DNA of 64,000 nt from Mytilus californianus (taxonomy: Eukaryota > Mollusca > Bivalvia > Mytilida > Mytilidae). This document shows positions 1 to 10,263 of this stretch, in pieces (the first letter of the stretch is position 1; each line of letters begins with the position of its first letter). Under the pieces are notes generated by a model that saw only the letters and a list, made by a program, of their open reading frames with translations, ran no database searches and was not told where the DNA came from. The DNA lies in assembly GCF_021869535.1 (NCBI RefSeq), contig NW_026262679.1, positions 80,349,143 through 80,413,142 of the forward strand. Direction: 5' to 3'. The position numbers and the translations under genes were made by a program.

Positions 1-3000
1 TATACCCATCGAATAACTCTGTCTCATTGGTGTATGAACATTGTTCAGGATTTATACCCATCGAATAACTCTGTCTTATTGGTGTATGAACGTTATATAG
101 AGTTTATACCCATCGAATAACTCTGTCTCATTGATGTATAAACTTCATATAGGGTTTATACCCATCGAAAATCTTTGTCTCATTTATGTTTCAACGATAA
201 ATATGGTTTGTACTAATCGAATAACTCTGTCTTATTGTTGTTTGAACGTTATATAGGGTTTATACCCATCGAATAACTCTGTCTCATTGGTGTATGAACA
301 TTGTTTAGGGTTTATACCCATCGAATAACTCTGTCTTATTGGTGTATGAACGTCATATAGGGTTTATATCCATCGAATAACTCTGTCTCATTGTTGTTTG
401 AACGTTATATAGGGTTTATACCCATCGAATAACTCTGTCTCATTGGTGTAAGAACATTGTTTAGGGTTTATACCCATCGAATAACTCTGTCTCATTGGTG
501 TATGAACGTCATATAGGGTTTATATCCATCGAATAACTCTGTCTCATTGTTGTTTGAACGTTATATAGGGTTTATACCCATCGAATAACTCTGTCTCATT
601 GGTGTATGAACATTGTTTAGGGTTTATACCCATCGAATAACTCTGTCTTATTGGTGTATGAACGTTATATAGAGTTTATACCCATCGAATAACTCTGTCT
701 CATTGGTGTATGAACGTCATATAGTGTTTATACCTATCGAATAACTCTGTCTCATTGGTGTATAAACTTCATATAGGGTTTATACCTATCGAAAAACTTT
801 GTCTCATTTATTTATGAACGATAAATATGGTTTATACCCATCGAATAACACTGTCTCATTGGTGTATAAACTTCATATAGGGTTTATACCCATCGAAAAA
901 CTTTTTCTCATTTATGTATGAACGATAAATATGGTTTATACCCATCGAATAACTCTGTCTCGTTGCTGTTTGAACGTTATATTGGGTTTATACCCATCGA
1001 ATAACTCTGTCTCATTGGTGTATGAACGTTATATAGGGTTTATAACTATCTAAAAACTTTGTCTCATTGGTGTATAAACTTCATTAGGGTTTATACCCAT
1101 CGAAAAACTTTGTCTCATTTATGTTTGAACGATAAATATGGTTTATAGCCATCGAATAACTCTGTCTCATTGTTGTTTGAACGTTATATAGGGTTTATAC
1201 CCATCGAATAACTCTGTCTCATTGTTGTTTGAATGTTATATAGGGTTTATAACCATCGAATAACTCTGTCTCATTGGTGTATAAACGATGTATAGGGTTT
1301 ATATCTATCTAAAAACTTTGTCTCTTTGGTGTATGAACGTCACATAGGGTTTATACCCTTCGAATAACTCTGTCTCATTGGTGTATGAACGTTATATAGG
1401 GTTTAAACCCATCGAATAACTCTGTCTCATTGGTGTATGAACGTTATATAGGATTTATACCCATCGAAAAACTTTGTCTCATTTATGTATGAACGATAAA
1501 TATGGTTTATACCCATCGAAAAACTCTGTCTTATTGGTGTATGAACGTTATATAGGGTTCATACCCAGCGAATAACTCTGTCTCATTGGTGTATAAACTT
1601 CATATAGGGTTTATACCCATCAATAAACTTTGTCTCATTTATTTATGAACGATAAATATGGTTTATACCCATGGAATAAAACTGTCTCATTGGTGTATAA
1701 ACTTCATATAAGGTCTATACCCATCGAAAAACTTTGTCTTATTTATGTTTGAACGATAAATATGGTTTATACTAATCGAATAACTCTGTCTCATTGTTTT
1801 TTGAACGTTATATAGGGTTTATACCCATCGAATAACTCTGTCTCATTTGTGTATGAACATTGTTTAGGGTTTATACCCATCGAATAACTCTAACTTATCG
1901 GTGTATGAACGTTATATAGGGTTTATACCCATCGAATAACTCTGTCTCATTGCTGTATAAACTTCATATAGGGTTTATACCCAGCGAAAAACTTTGTCCC
2001 ATTTATGTATGAACGATAAATATGGTTTATACCCATCGAATAACACTGTCTCATTGGTGTATAAACTTCATCTAGGGTTTATACCCAGCGAAAAACTTTG
2101 TCCCATTTATGTATGAACGATAAATATGGTTTATACCCATCGAATAACTCTGTCTCATTGTTGTTTGAACGTTACATAGGGTTTATACCCATCGAATAAC
2201 TCTGTCTCATTGTTGTTTGAATGTTATATAGGGTTTATAACCATCGAATAACTCTGTCTCATTGGTGTATAAACGATGTATAGGGTTTATATCTATCTAA
2301 AAACTTTTTCTCTTTAGTGTATGAACGTCACATAGGGTGTATACCCTTCGAATAACTCTGTCTCATTGGTGTATGAACATCATATAGGGTTTATACCCAT
2401 CGAATAACTATGTCTCATTGGTGTATGAACGTTATATAGGATGTATACCCATCGAATAACTCTATCTCATTCGTGTATGAACATTGTTTAGGGCTTATAC
2501 CCATCGAATAACTCTGTCTTATTGGTGTATGAACGTTATATAGAGTTTATACCCATCGAATAACTCTGTCTCATTGGTGTATGAACATTGTTTAGGGTTT
2601 ATACCCATCGAATAACTCTGGCTTATTGGTGTATGAACGTTATATAGAGTTTGTACCCATCGAATAACTCTGTCTCATTTATGTATAAACTTCATATATG
2701 GTTTATACCCATCGAAAAACTTTGTCTCATTTATGTTTGAACGATAAATATGGTTTATACTAATCGAATAACTCTATCTCATTGTTGTTTGAACGTTATA
2801 TAGGGTTTATACCCATCGAATAACTCTGTCTCATTGGTGTATGAACGTCATATAGGGTTTATACCCATCGAATAACTCTGTCTTATTGGTGTATGAACGT
2901 TATATAGGGTTTATACCCATCAAATAACTCTGTATCATTGGTGTATAAACTTTCTATAGGGTTTATACCCATCGAAAAACTTTGTCTCATTAATTTATGA

Positions 3001-3419
3001 ACGATAAATATGGTTTATACCAATCGAATAACACTCTCTCGTTGTTGTTTGATCATTGTTTAGGGTTTATACCCATCGAATAACTCTGTCTTATTGGTGT
3101 ATGAAAGTTATATAGGGTTTATACCCATCGAATAACTCTGTCTCATTGGTGTATGAACGTTATATAGGATTTATACCCATCGAAAAACTTTGTCTCATTT
3201 ATGTATGAACGATAAATATGGTTTATACCCATCGAATAACTCTGTCTCATTGTTGTTTGAACGTTATATAGAGTTTATACCCATCGAATAACTCTGTCTC
3301 ATTGGTATATAAACTTCAGATAGGGTTTAAACCCATCGAAAAACTTTGTCTCGATTTATGTTTGAACGATAAATATGGTTTATTATAATCGATTAACTCT
3401 GTCTCATTGTTGTTTGAAC

Positions 3420-4775
3420 GTTATATAGGGATTATACCCATCGAATAACTCTGTCTCATTGGTGTATGAACATTGTTTAGGGTTTATACCCATCGAATAA
3501 CTCTGTCTTATTGGTGTATGAACGTTATATAGGGTTTATACCTATCTAAAAACTTTGTCTCATTGGTGTTTGAACGTCATATAGGGTTTATACAATTCGA
3601 ATAACTCTGTCTCATTGTTGTATGAACGTCATATAGGATTTATATCCATCGAATAACTCTGTCTCATTGGTGTATGAACGTTATATAGGATTTATACCCA
3701 TCGAATAACTCTGTCTCATTGGTGTATGAACATTGTTTAGGGTTTATACCCATCGAATAACTCTGTTTTATTGGTGTATGAACATTATATAGAGTTTATA
3801 CCCATCGAATAACTCTGTCTAATTGGTGTATAAACTTCATATAGGGTTTATACCCATCGAAAAACTTTGTCTCATTTATGTTTGAACGATAAATATGGTT
3901 TATACTAATCAAATAACTCTGTCTCATTGTTGTTTGAATGTTATATAGGGTTTATACCCATCGAATAACTCTGTCTCATTGGTGTATGAACATTGTTTAA
4001 GGATTATACCCATCGAATAACTCTGTCTTATTGGTGTATGAACGTTATATAGGGTTTATACCCATCGAATAACTCTGTCTCATTGTTGTTTGAACGTTAT
4101 ATAGGGATTATACCCATCGAATAACTCTATCTCATTGGTGTATGAACATTGTTTAGGGTTTATACCCATCGAATAATTCTGTTTTATTGGTGTATGAACG
4201 TTATATAGGGTTTATACCTATCTAAAAACTTTGTCTCATTGGTGTATGAACGTCATAAAGGGTTTATACAATTCGAATAACTCTGTCTCTTTGTTGTATG
4301 AACGTCATATAGGGTTTATATCCATCGAATAACTCTGTCTCATTGGTGTATGAACGTTATATAGGATTTATACCCATCGAATAACTCTGTCTCATTGGTG
4401 TATGTACATTGTTTAGGGTTTATACCCATCGAATAACTCTGTTTTATTGGTGTATGAACATTATATAGAGTTTATACCCATCGAATAACTCTGTCTAATT
4501 GGTGTATAAACTTCATATAGGGTTTATACCCATCGAAAAACTTTGTCTCATTTATGTTTGAACGATAAATATGGTTTATACTAATCGAATAACTCTGTCT
4601 CATTGTTGTTTGAATGTTATATAGTGTTTATACCCATCGAATAACTCTGTCTCATTGGTGTATGAACATTGTTTAGGAATTATACCCATCGAATAACTCT
4701 GTCTTATTGGTGTATGAACGTTATATAGGGTTTATACCCATCGAATAACTCTGTCTCATTGGTGTATGAACGGCA
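3420..4775. repeat. 676-bp tandem duplication within the satellite
   Basis: The rare monomer variant with TACAATTCG occurs at 3591 and again at 4267, exactly 676 bp (13 monomers) apart, in the same order of neighbouring subtypes. Partial further similarity continues to about 5140. The edges are approximate because the flanks are also satellite. Confidence 0.75.
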
Positions 4776-6340
4776 TATAGGGTTTACATCCATCGAATAC
4801 CTCTGTCTCATTGTTGTTTGAACGTTATATAGGGTTTATACCCATCGAATAACTCTGTCTCATTGGTGTATGAACATTGTTTAGGGTTTATACCCATCGA
4901 ATAACTCTGTCTTATTGGTGTATGAACATTATATAGAGTTTATACCCATCGAATAACTCTGTCTAATTGGTGTATAAACTTCATATAGGGTTTATACCCA
5001 TCGAAAAACTTTGTCTCATTTATGTTTGAACGATAAATATGGTTTATACTAATCGAATAACTCTGTCTCATTGTTATTTGAATGTTATATAGGGTTTATA
5101 CCCATCGAATAACTCTGTCTCATTGGTGTATGAACATTGTTTAGGAATTATACCCATCGAATAACTCTGTCTTATTGGTGTATGAACGTTATAATGGGTT
5201 TATACCCATCGAATAACTCTGTCTCATTGGTGTATGAACGTCATATAGGGTTTATTCCCATCGAATTAGTCTGTCTCATTGGTGTATGAAAGTTATATAT
5301 AGGATTTATACCCATCGAATAACTCTGTCTCATTGGTGTATAAACTTCATATAGGGTTTATACCCATCGAAAAACTTTGTCTCATTTATGTATGAACGAT
5401 TAATATGGTTTATACCCATCGAATAACTCTGTCTCATTGTTGTTTGAACGTTATATAGGATTTATACCCATCGAATAACTCTGTCTCATTGTTGTTTGAA
5501 TGTTATAAAGGGTTTATAACCATCGAATAACTCTGTCTCATTGGTGTATAAACGATGTATAGGGTTTATATCTATCTAAAAACTTTGTCTCTTAGGTGTA
5601 TGAACGTCACATAGGGTTTATACCCTTCGAATAACTCTGTCTCATTGGTGTATGAACGTCATATAGGGTTTATACCCATCGAATAACTCTGTCTTATTGG
5701 TGTATGAACATTGTTTAGGGTTTATACCCATCGAATAAATCTGTCTCATTGGTGTATGAACGTCATATAGGGTTTATACCCATCGAATAACTCTGTCTTA
5801 TTGGTGTATGAACGTTATATAGGGTTTATACCCATCGAATAACTCTGTCTCATTGGTGTATAAACTTCATATAGGGTTTATACCCATCGAAAAACTTTGT
5901 CTCATTTATTTATGAACTATAAATATGGTTTATACCCATCGAATTACACTGTCTCATTGGTAAATAAACTTCATATAGGGTTTATACCCATCGAAAAACT
6001 TTTTCTCATTTATGTATGAACGATAAATATGGTTTATACCCATCGAATAACTCTGTCTCGTTGTTGTTTGAACGTTATATAGGGTTTATACCCATCGAAT
6101 AACTCTGTCTCATTGGTATATAAACTTTATATAGGATTTATACCCATCGAAAAACTTTGTCTCATTTATGTATGAACGATAAATATCGTTTATACCCATC
6201 GACTAACTCTGTCTCATTGTTGTTTGAACGTTATATAGGGTTTATACCCATCGAAGAACTCTGTCTCATTGGTGTATGAACATTGTTTAGGGTTTATACC
6301 CATCGAATAACTCTGTCTTATTGGTGTATGAACGTTATAT

Positions 6341-6546
6341 AGGGTTTATACCTATCTAAAAAATTTGTCTCATTGGTGTATGAACGTCATATAGGGTTTA
6401 TACAATTCGAATAACTCTGTCTCATTGTTGTATGAACGTCATGAACGTTTATACCTATCTAAAAAATTTGTCTCATTGGTGTATGAACGTCATATAGGGT
6501 TTATACAATTCGAATAACTCTGTCTCATTGTTGTATGAACGTCATA
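6341..6546. repeat. 103-bp tandem duplication with a truncated junction monomer
   Basis: A two-monomer block containing CCTATCTAAAAAATTTG starts at 6351 and recurs at 6454, an offset of 103 bp, one base short of two monomers. The junction reads CGTCATGAACGTTTATACC, where part of the usual CATATAGGG has been replaced by a second GAACG. This is a local out-of-register slip. Confidence 0.8.
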
Positions 6547-7007
6547 TAGGGTTTATACCCATCGAATAACTCTGTCTCATTGGTGTATGAATTTATATAG
6601 GATTTAACCCATCGAATAACTCTGTCTCATAGGTGTATGAACATTGTTTAGGGTTTATACCCATCGAATAACTCTGTCTTATTGGTGTATGAACGTTATA
6701 TAGAGTCTATACCCATCGAATAACTCTGTCTCATTGGTGTAAAAACTTCATATAGGGTTTATACCCATCGAAAAACTTTGTCTCATTTATGTTTGAACGA
6801 TAAATATGGTTTATACTAATCGAATAACTCTGTCTCATTGTTGTTTGAATGTTATAAAGGGTTTATACCCATCGAATAACTCTGTCTCATTGGTGTATAA
6901 ACGATGTATAGGGTTTATACCAATCGAAAAACTTTGTCTCATTTATGTACGAACGATAAATATGGTTTATACCCATCGAATAACTCTGTCTCGTTGTTGT
7001 TTGAAAG

Positions 7008-7014
7008 CTATTTA
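7008..7014. repeat. Left 7-bp flanking direct repeat (CTATTTA) of the island
   Basis: Satellite sequence ending TTGTTTGAAAG is followed by CTATTTA and then by non-satellite DNA starting TACAAAATTC. The same seven bases occur at the other end of the island. Uninterrupted monomers with GAAAGTTATTTAGGG at about 16447, 19254 and 19773 show the likely pre-insertion sequence, which differs only by T for C at the first base. This could be a target-site duplication or the crossover core of a tyrosine-recombinase insertion. Confidence 0.65.
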
Positions 7015-7631
7015 TACAAAATTCTCAGAAAAGGTCCTGAATATGTTTAATTGTCATTTGTTCCATGTTTGCATTGTGTTCTGATTCTTTGTAAATATTT
7101 TTAGGGTAAATTAATTTATGTTTGATGTGATGTTGTACTAATCTTATTTTAATTGTCTGTTGTTTATACTGTATCTTTTCTTTGGTAAGTGTTAGTCTGT
7201 TATGTAATAGGGAAATGTGTGTTAACACCTGAGTAAACATCCAACCTGATACCTTCTTGCAAATTTCTTTGACCTGACAATTAAACCATCCTGATGTAAC
7301 TTTCTGTCCTATATTTCGACTTTTGCTAATAAATGTGTCAGTGAACAAAATCCTCAAAGTCACACATAATGAGTTCATAGTAATTTAAATAATTTAATTA
7401 CCCCTGATTTCTTTCAGAACTCACCATTTGAACTCATGATATGTAAAATTAAGGATTTAGTGCTCACATCAACATTATTATCAACCTAATTTTTTCCTGT
7501 CATAACCTATCTTGTAAATAAACTCCTGGGAAATATTGTGTAGCAATGCCAGTGGTATCCATGTTTGAATTAAACATAAATCATAATTGAATTAAAACTT
7601 TTATTTTATATATATACATCACTAATTTGGC

Positions 7632-7652
7632 CCTTGGGGAATCTACTCAGCT
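7632..7652. repeat. Inverted repeat, left arm
   Basis: CCTTGGGGAATCTACTCAGCT is the imperfect reverse complement of 8059-8076 (AGCTGAGTGTCCCCAAGG), with a three-base length difference in the middle. The two arms are about 410 bp apart and enclose the minisatellite and palindrome. They could be the ends of a small non-autonomous element or a structured part of the retrotransposon tail. Confidence 0.45.
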
Positions 7653-7783
7653 AAAAAATTTAATTTTTTGCTCCATGCCTAAACCAAGAGCCTAGCTATG
7701 TGCATACTGAAAAGTAGCAAAGTATAGACCCCTGGCTTGACATCACACCAATCCAATTGGAACGATGGTTCAAAATAAATGCG

Positions 7784-7918
7784 TGAGGCTATCAGGAAGC
7801 CTATGAGGCTATCATGCCTAGAGGCTATCATGCCTATGAGGAAGCCTATAATGAGGCAATGAGGAAGCCTATAAGGAGGCTATGAGGAAGCCTATAAGGA
7901 GGCTATGAGGAAGCCTAG
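7784..7918. repeat. 23-bp-unit minisatellite with AGGCT/AGCCT arms
   Basis: Tandem units like GAGGAAGCCTATAAGGAGG followed by CTAT occur at 7861-7883 and 7884-7906, with degenerate copies upstream from 7784 and a partial copy ending at 7918. Each unit contains AGCCT and AGGCT, so either strand can fold into a row of small hairpins. No coding role is apparent. Confidence 0.85.
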
Positions 7919-7972
7919 TAGTGTTGATGTTGAATTGGTGTTGGAATGAATTTGTATGAAATTTGACAGTTT

Positions 7973-7995
7973 ATCCCCAGAAATTCTTGGGGGAT
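7973..7995. repeat. Short GC-armed palindrome
   Basis: ATCCCCAGAA pairs with the following TTCTTGGGGGAT, apart from small bulges, giving a compact hairpin in otherwise AT-rich DNA. The CTTGGGG motif also occurs in the inverted repeat arms at 7632 and 8059. Confidence 0.5.
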
Positions 7996-8058
7996 GAGTG
8001 AAATTTTTGAAACAACCAGTGATAAAATTTCATAAATGTCCATAACACAGATGGTAAC

Positions 8059-8076
8059 AGCTGAGTGTCCCCAAGG
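8059..8076. repeat. Inverted repeat, right arm
   Basis: AGCTGAGTGTCCCCAAGG pairs with 7632-7652. It lies about 30 bp upstream of the plus-strand AATAAA. Confidence 0.45.
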
Positions 8077-8105
8077 ATTTGTGAGGTAAGGGACGGGGTA
8101 CCTTC

Positions 8106-8142
8106 AATAAAGCCATGAGAAAAAAAAAAAAAAAAAAAAAAA
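8106..8142 (+). promoter_or_regulatory. Polyadenylation signal AATAAA plus A23 tract
   Basis: AATAAA lies at 8106-8111 and a run of 23 A at 8120-8142. The spacing is typical for the end of a processed polymerase II transcript. A plus-strand tract here cannot serve the minus-strand retroelement genes. Confidence 0.6.
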
Positions 8143-8268
8143 CTAAAAGTAATCACATTATAATAACACATTATCAAAATCAATTGTCAAACAAAAACAA
8201 TATCATACAGAAACTTTGTGAAAACATGCATACATATATATATGAAACATTTGAAGATGAGCATTCCT

Positions 8269-9258
8269 TTAAATTCTACCTAACCTACTTTGAGCTGTTT
8301 TAATAGATGCTGGCGTGACTCTAATGTATCTGATGTAACTATCTGAAGACCAGCGCCCTAATGTTTTTATCAAGTGATCTTCTATTTTTGCCTTACCAGC
8401 ACTAGTGGCTGCCCCAATTCTAAAACTATGACCATTATAATGACTTGAGTTGAAGCCACATATATCCAGTACTTTTTTAATACAGGTGAGGAAATATTGT
8501 CTCTCCAGAGGTTTTTTATCAATGGTTATGAAAAGTGGATCAGTTTGATTGATAGGAGAAAATTCCTTCCTTATTTGTATATATTCTAACAAAATTGTGT
8601 AAGGGCAGATAAGCTGACCTAATTTATGTAGCTGTATATTTATGCCTTTTCTAAAAGGATCAGTTTTTGATTGTTTTAATTTCAAAACTACTAAGTCTGT
8701 GTGAAAAACAACATCTTCAATACATAAATTTATATCTGGATCAAATTGTGAGGCCTTTGACACTGTAAACTCTCCACATCTCAAAAATCCATAAAATGCG
8801 ACAATGCATGCAGTTCTTAACATCAAATCAGTAAACTTGGAACAAAAACCTTTTCTCAAACAATTTACAATTTTCTCCAAAATTTCGAAAGTTATTGGTA
8901 ATCTTATGTGATTTTTTGTTTTTTGCAGTCTTTTTACAGAATTTAAAACATAATCAAGCCTAATTAAAGGTGTATTATTAGCAGATTGCAAGGGATCATT
9001 ATGATTACCCTGTACATACTTATACCTAATTCCACATAAATATAGTTTAATGGTAGAGTATTGTAAACTCAGAATTTTAAAGCAGTGGGCTATGAAATAA
9101 ATTAAAATATCCTCAGAAATAGGAGGTAAACTAGTAAATTGAAAACCATTCAATAACATAAAAGTCTCAAACTTTCTAAACCCAGTATCATAAACAGTTC
9201 TTGTAGTATTAGCAATAGCACTGTTCCAAAGTTCATTCACTGCTTTATTTAAGACCAT
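8269..9258 (-). CDS. Tyrosine recombinase (DIRS/Ngaro-type integrase)
   Basis: This enzyme would catalyse integration of the element's circular DNA by strand exchange through a covalent 3'-phosphotyrosine intermediate. Numbered from the ATG at 9258 the protein has 329 residues. An N-terminal helical core-binding part spans about residues 1-110 and the catalytic domain follows. Visible catalytic residues are Arg160 in LRCGEF, His277 and Arg280 in HSFR, Trp303 in LGRW (the usual His/Trp position) and Tyr311 in YIRYIR as the nucleophile. The frame stays open upstream to about 9351 and could start at a GTG at 9282, but the first ATG is at 9258. That ATG overlaps the RNase H stop by 10 bp (9249-9258), which suggests reinitiation. 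The frame has no break and ends TAA at 8271-8269. It is the only fully intact enzymatic ORF of the element. Confidence 0.93.
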   Translation of the reverse strand: MVLNKAVNELWNSAIANTTRTVYDTGFRKFETFMLLNGFQFTSLPPISEDILIYFIAHCFKILSLQYSTIKLYLCGIRYKYVQGNHNDPLQSANNTPLIRLDYVLNSVKRLQKTKNHIRLPITFEILEKIVNCLRKGFCSKFTDLMLRTACIVAFYGFLRCGEFTVSKASQFDPDINLCIEDVVFHTDLVVLKLKQSKTDPFRKGINIQLHKLGQLICPYTILLEYIQIRKEFSPINQTDPLFITIDKKPLERQYFLTCIKKVLDICGFNSSHYNGHSFRIGAATSAGKAKIEDHLIKTLGRWSSDSYIRYIRVTPASIKTAQSRLGRI

Positions 9259-9471
9259 ATTACATCTGAGCTGCTTGGGCACTTCATTGGATGTTGTGCT
9301 GCACTGGGAGCTAGTTTGCGGAATCTGTCTATCTGAAAACGAGATAGAGCATCACTTATGTCATTCTGATATCCTGGAACATGTTTCGCACTAAAATGAA
9401 AGTTGTATTTACAAGCACACCATGTAAGTTTCCTCATTAATTTCATTATTTGTAAACACTTTGAACGGCCC
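9249..9471 (-). pseudogene. RNase H C-terminal part, displaced by one base from upstream Pol
   Basis: This frame continues the RNase H domain after a frame break at the A7 run. Directly after the break it reads a KGRS motif, then an amphipathic helix, then HVPGYQN and DISDALSR, the characteristic end of DIRS-type RNase H. Asp at 9353-9351 in DALSR is the likely last catalytic acidic residue. The segment has no start of its own suited to independent expression. It ends TAA at 9251-9249, inside the start region of the recombinase ORF. The match to the domain, and the failure of the upstream frame to carry it, show that this is one interrupted gene and not a separate small protein. Confidence 0.85.
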
Positions 9472-10260
9472 TTTTTTTACTATAGCTACTGTAGCTTCAT
9501 TGTCACACCAGAAAAGAATGCATTTTGTTGTCCACTGTGAGCCCCACAGTATTGCGGATACTACAATAGGGTATAATTCAAGAAAAGCCATTGAAAATGT
9601 TTTGTCAGGATAAGCAATGTTTGATGGCCATGATGAATAAAACCATTCTCCTTTGAAATATCCACCAAATCCTTTCGTTGATGAGGCATCAGTGAAAAGT
9701 TCCATATCATAACTTGAGTTAAATTGTCTACTGTAAAACATGTTCACACCATTCCAGCTGCTCAAAAAAAGTAACCAAAATTCTAGGTCAACACGGCATT
9801 CCTTATCTAATTTAACATAATGATGCAAATCATTGACAGTAGTGGACAGCCCTATGAGGTATGAAACAAAGGATCTACCAGGTAAAATGACACGTGAAGC
9901 AAAGTTTAAGTGGCCCAAAAGCTGCAACAATTCCCTTTTGGTACATGATTTTTTCCAGTATAATTTTTTGATGAATTCACAAATGCGATTGACTTTATTA
10001 AGGGGCAGTCGAGCTTCCATTTTTTCAGAATCTAGAATAATACCCAAATATTCTAAACATTTTACAGGACCTATTGTCTTATGTTTAGCTATAGGAATGT
10101 TCAGTTTTTTGAAAATCATCATCATTATAGCCATAGTCCTCTCACCATCAGCATCTGGTGGATCTATGGTTAGAAAATCATCCAATAAATGCAAAATGCT
10201 ATTAACTTTGTAATTTTTTTCTGCAATATGACACAAAGCTTGGGATAAATGGTCAAAAAT
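9409..10260 (-). pseudogene. Reverse transcriptase C-terminal half and RNase H N-terminal part
   Basis: This segment continues in the same frame as the upstream RT segment, after an in-frame TAA. It begins with IFDHLSQA, which follows the conserved RSSP motif in DIRS-type RTs. It then carries the catalytic pair LLDD (Asp codons at 10182-10177) and a thumb/connection region with LGHLNFASRVILPGR. RNase H follows: FTDAS with Asp at 9690-9688, LELYP with Glu at 9579-9577, and WCDNEA with Asp at 9504-9502. The frame departs from the domain at the A7 run and terminates at 9411-9409. In a working element it would copy RNA into DNA and remove the RNA strand. Here it can be made only by reading through two barriers. 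Confidence 0.9.
9472..9478 (-). other. A7 homopolymer at the RNase H frame break
   Basis: The minus strand reads GTAAAAAAAGGGCC. The upstream frame runs through this as V-K-K-G and then loses the domain, stopping at 9411-9409. The domain resumes one base over. An A6 run would keep a single frame, so one inserted A is the simplest cause. A required +1 ribosomal shift is possible but does not fit a standard -1 slippery heptamer. Confidence 0.75.
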
Positions 10261-10263
10261 TTA
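10261..10263 (-). other. In-frame TAA inside reverse transcriptase
   Basis: TAA directly follows the TFGCRSSP motif, with the domain open in the same frame on both sides. Related DIRS-type RTs usually have lysine here, so an AAA-to-TAA change is likely. It separates the first catalytic Asp from the LDD pair and so inactivates RT. Confidence 0.85.

Larger units (their letters stand above)
1..7007 (+). repeat. 52-bp satellite array, left arm
   Basis: This is a head-to-tail tandem array with a 52-bp period; for example the GGG at 256-258 recurs at 308-310. A monomer such as 257-308 begins GGTTTATACCCATCG, passes through CTCTGTCTCATTGGTGTATG and ends in a variable block. The main endings are ACATTGTTTAG, ACGTTATATAG, ACTTCATATAG, ACGATAAATAT, ACGTCATATAG and ACGATGTATAG. 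All copies share one orientation. The array is already in progress at base 1 and stops at 7007 where the retroelement island begins. Short open frames inside it have a 52-residue period (three monomers) and are not genes. No satellite family name is assigned. Confidence 0.98.
7717..8142 (+). mobile_element. Possible plus-strand retroposed segment ending in A23
   Basis: AATAAA at 8106-8111 is followed eight bases later by 23 consecutive A residues (8120-8142), the layout of a polyadenylated transcript copied into DNA. The direction is opposite to the surrounding retroelement. A near-repeat flanks the segment: ACTGAAAAGTA at 7706-7716 and ACTAAAAGTA at 8142-8151, which could be an aged target duplication. 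A weak RNA polymerase III B-box-like GGTTCAAAAT lies at about 7768, so a SINE is possible. The alternative is a chance A-tract within the element's own tail, where the sense strand would read T23. Confidence 0.35.
7015..8268 (-). other. Non-coding region distal to the recombinase ORF (element 3' side)
   Basis: About 1.25 kb of AT-rich DNA lies between the satellite and the recombinase stop. It holds a 23-bp-unit minisatellite, a palindrome, an inverted repeat pair and a plus-strand AATAAA followed by an A23 tract, all annotated separately. A minus-strand open frame of 117 codons at 7025-7378 is lysine- and isoleucine-rich, resembles nothing I recognise and is probably chance. In Ngaro-like elements this position would carry the split terminal repeats; I did not find them. 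The stretch 8143-8268 is plain AT-rich sequence with a TATATATA run. Confidence 0.7.

Noticed and set aside
299-320. TTTAGGG resembling the plant-type telomere repeat
   Set aside because: It occurs once per ACATTGTTTAG monomer, as part of TTTAGGGTTTATACCC, not as tandem TTTAGGG units.
1-7007. CRISPR-like array
   Set aside because: There are no alternating repeats and unique spacers. The whole 52-bp unit is repeated with scattered substitutions, and the retroelement and genome style are eukaryotic.
7025-7378. 117-codon minus-strand frame in the element tail
   Set aside because: It has AT-rich, lysine-, isoleucine- and threonine-heavy composition, no recognisable motif, and lies in a region expected to be non-coding. 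It could be chance.
7971-8303. Two frames crossing the A23 tract (minus 7971-8183, plus 8115-8303)
   Set aside because: They consist of a phenylalanine or lysine run from the poly(A) tract plus low-complexity flanks.
9833-10213. 126-codon plus-strand frame opposite Pol
   Set aside because: It is antisense to well-supported RT and RNase H coding sequence and shows no domain of its own.
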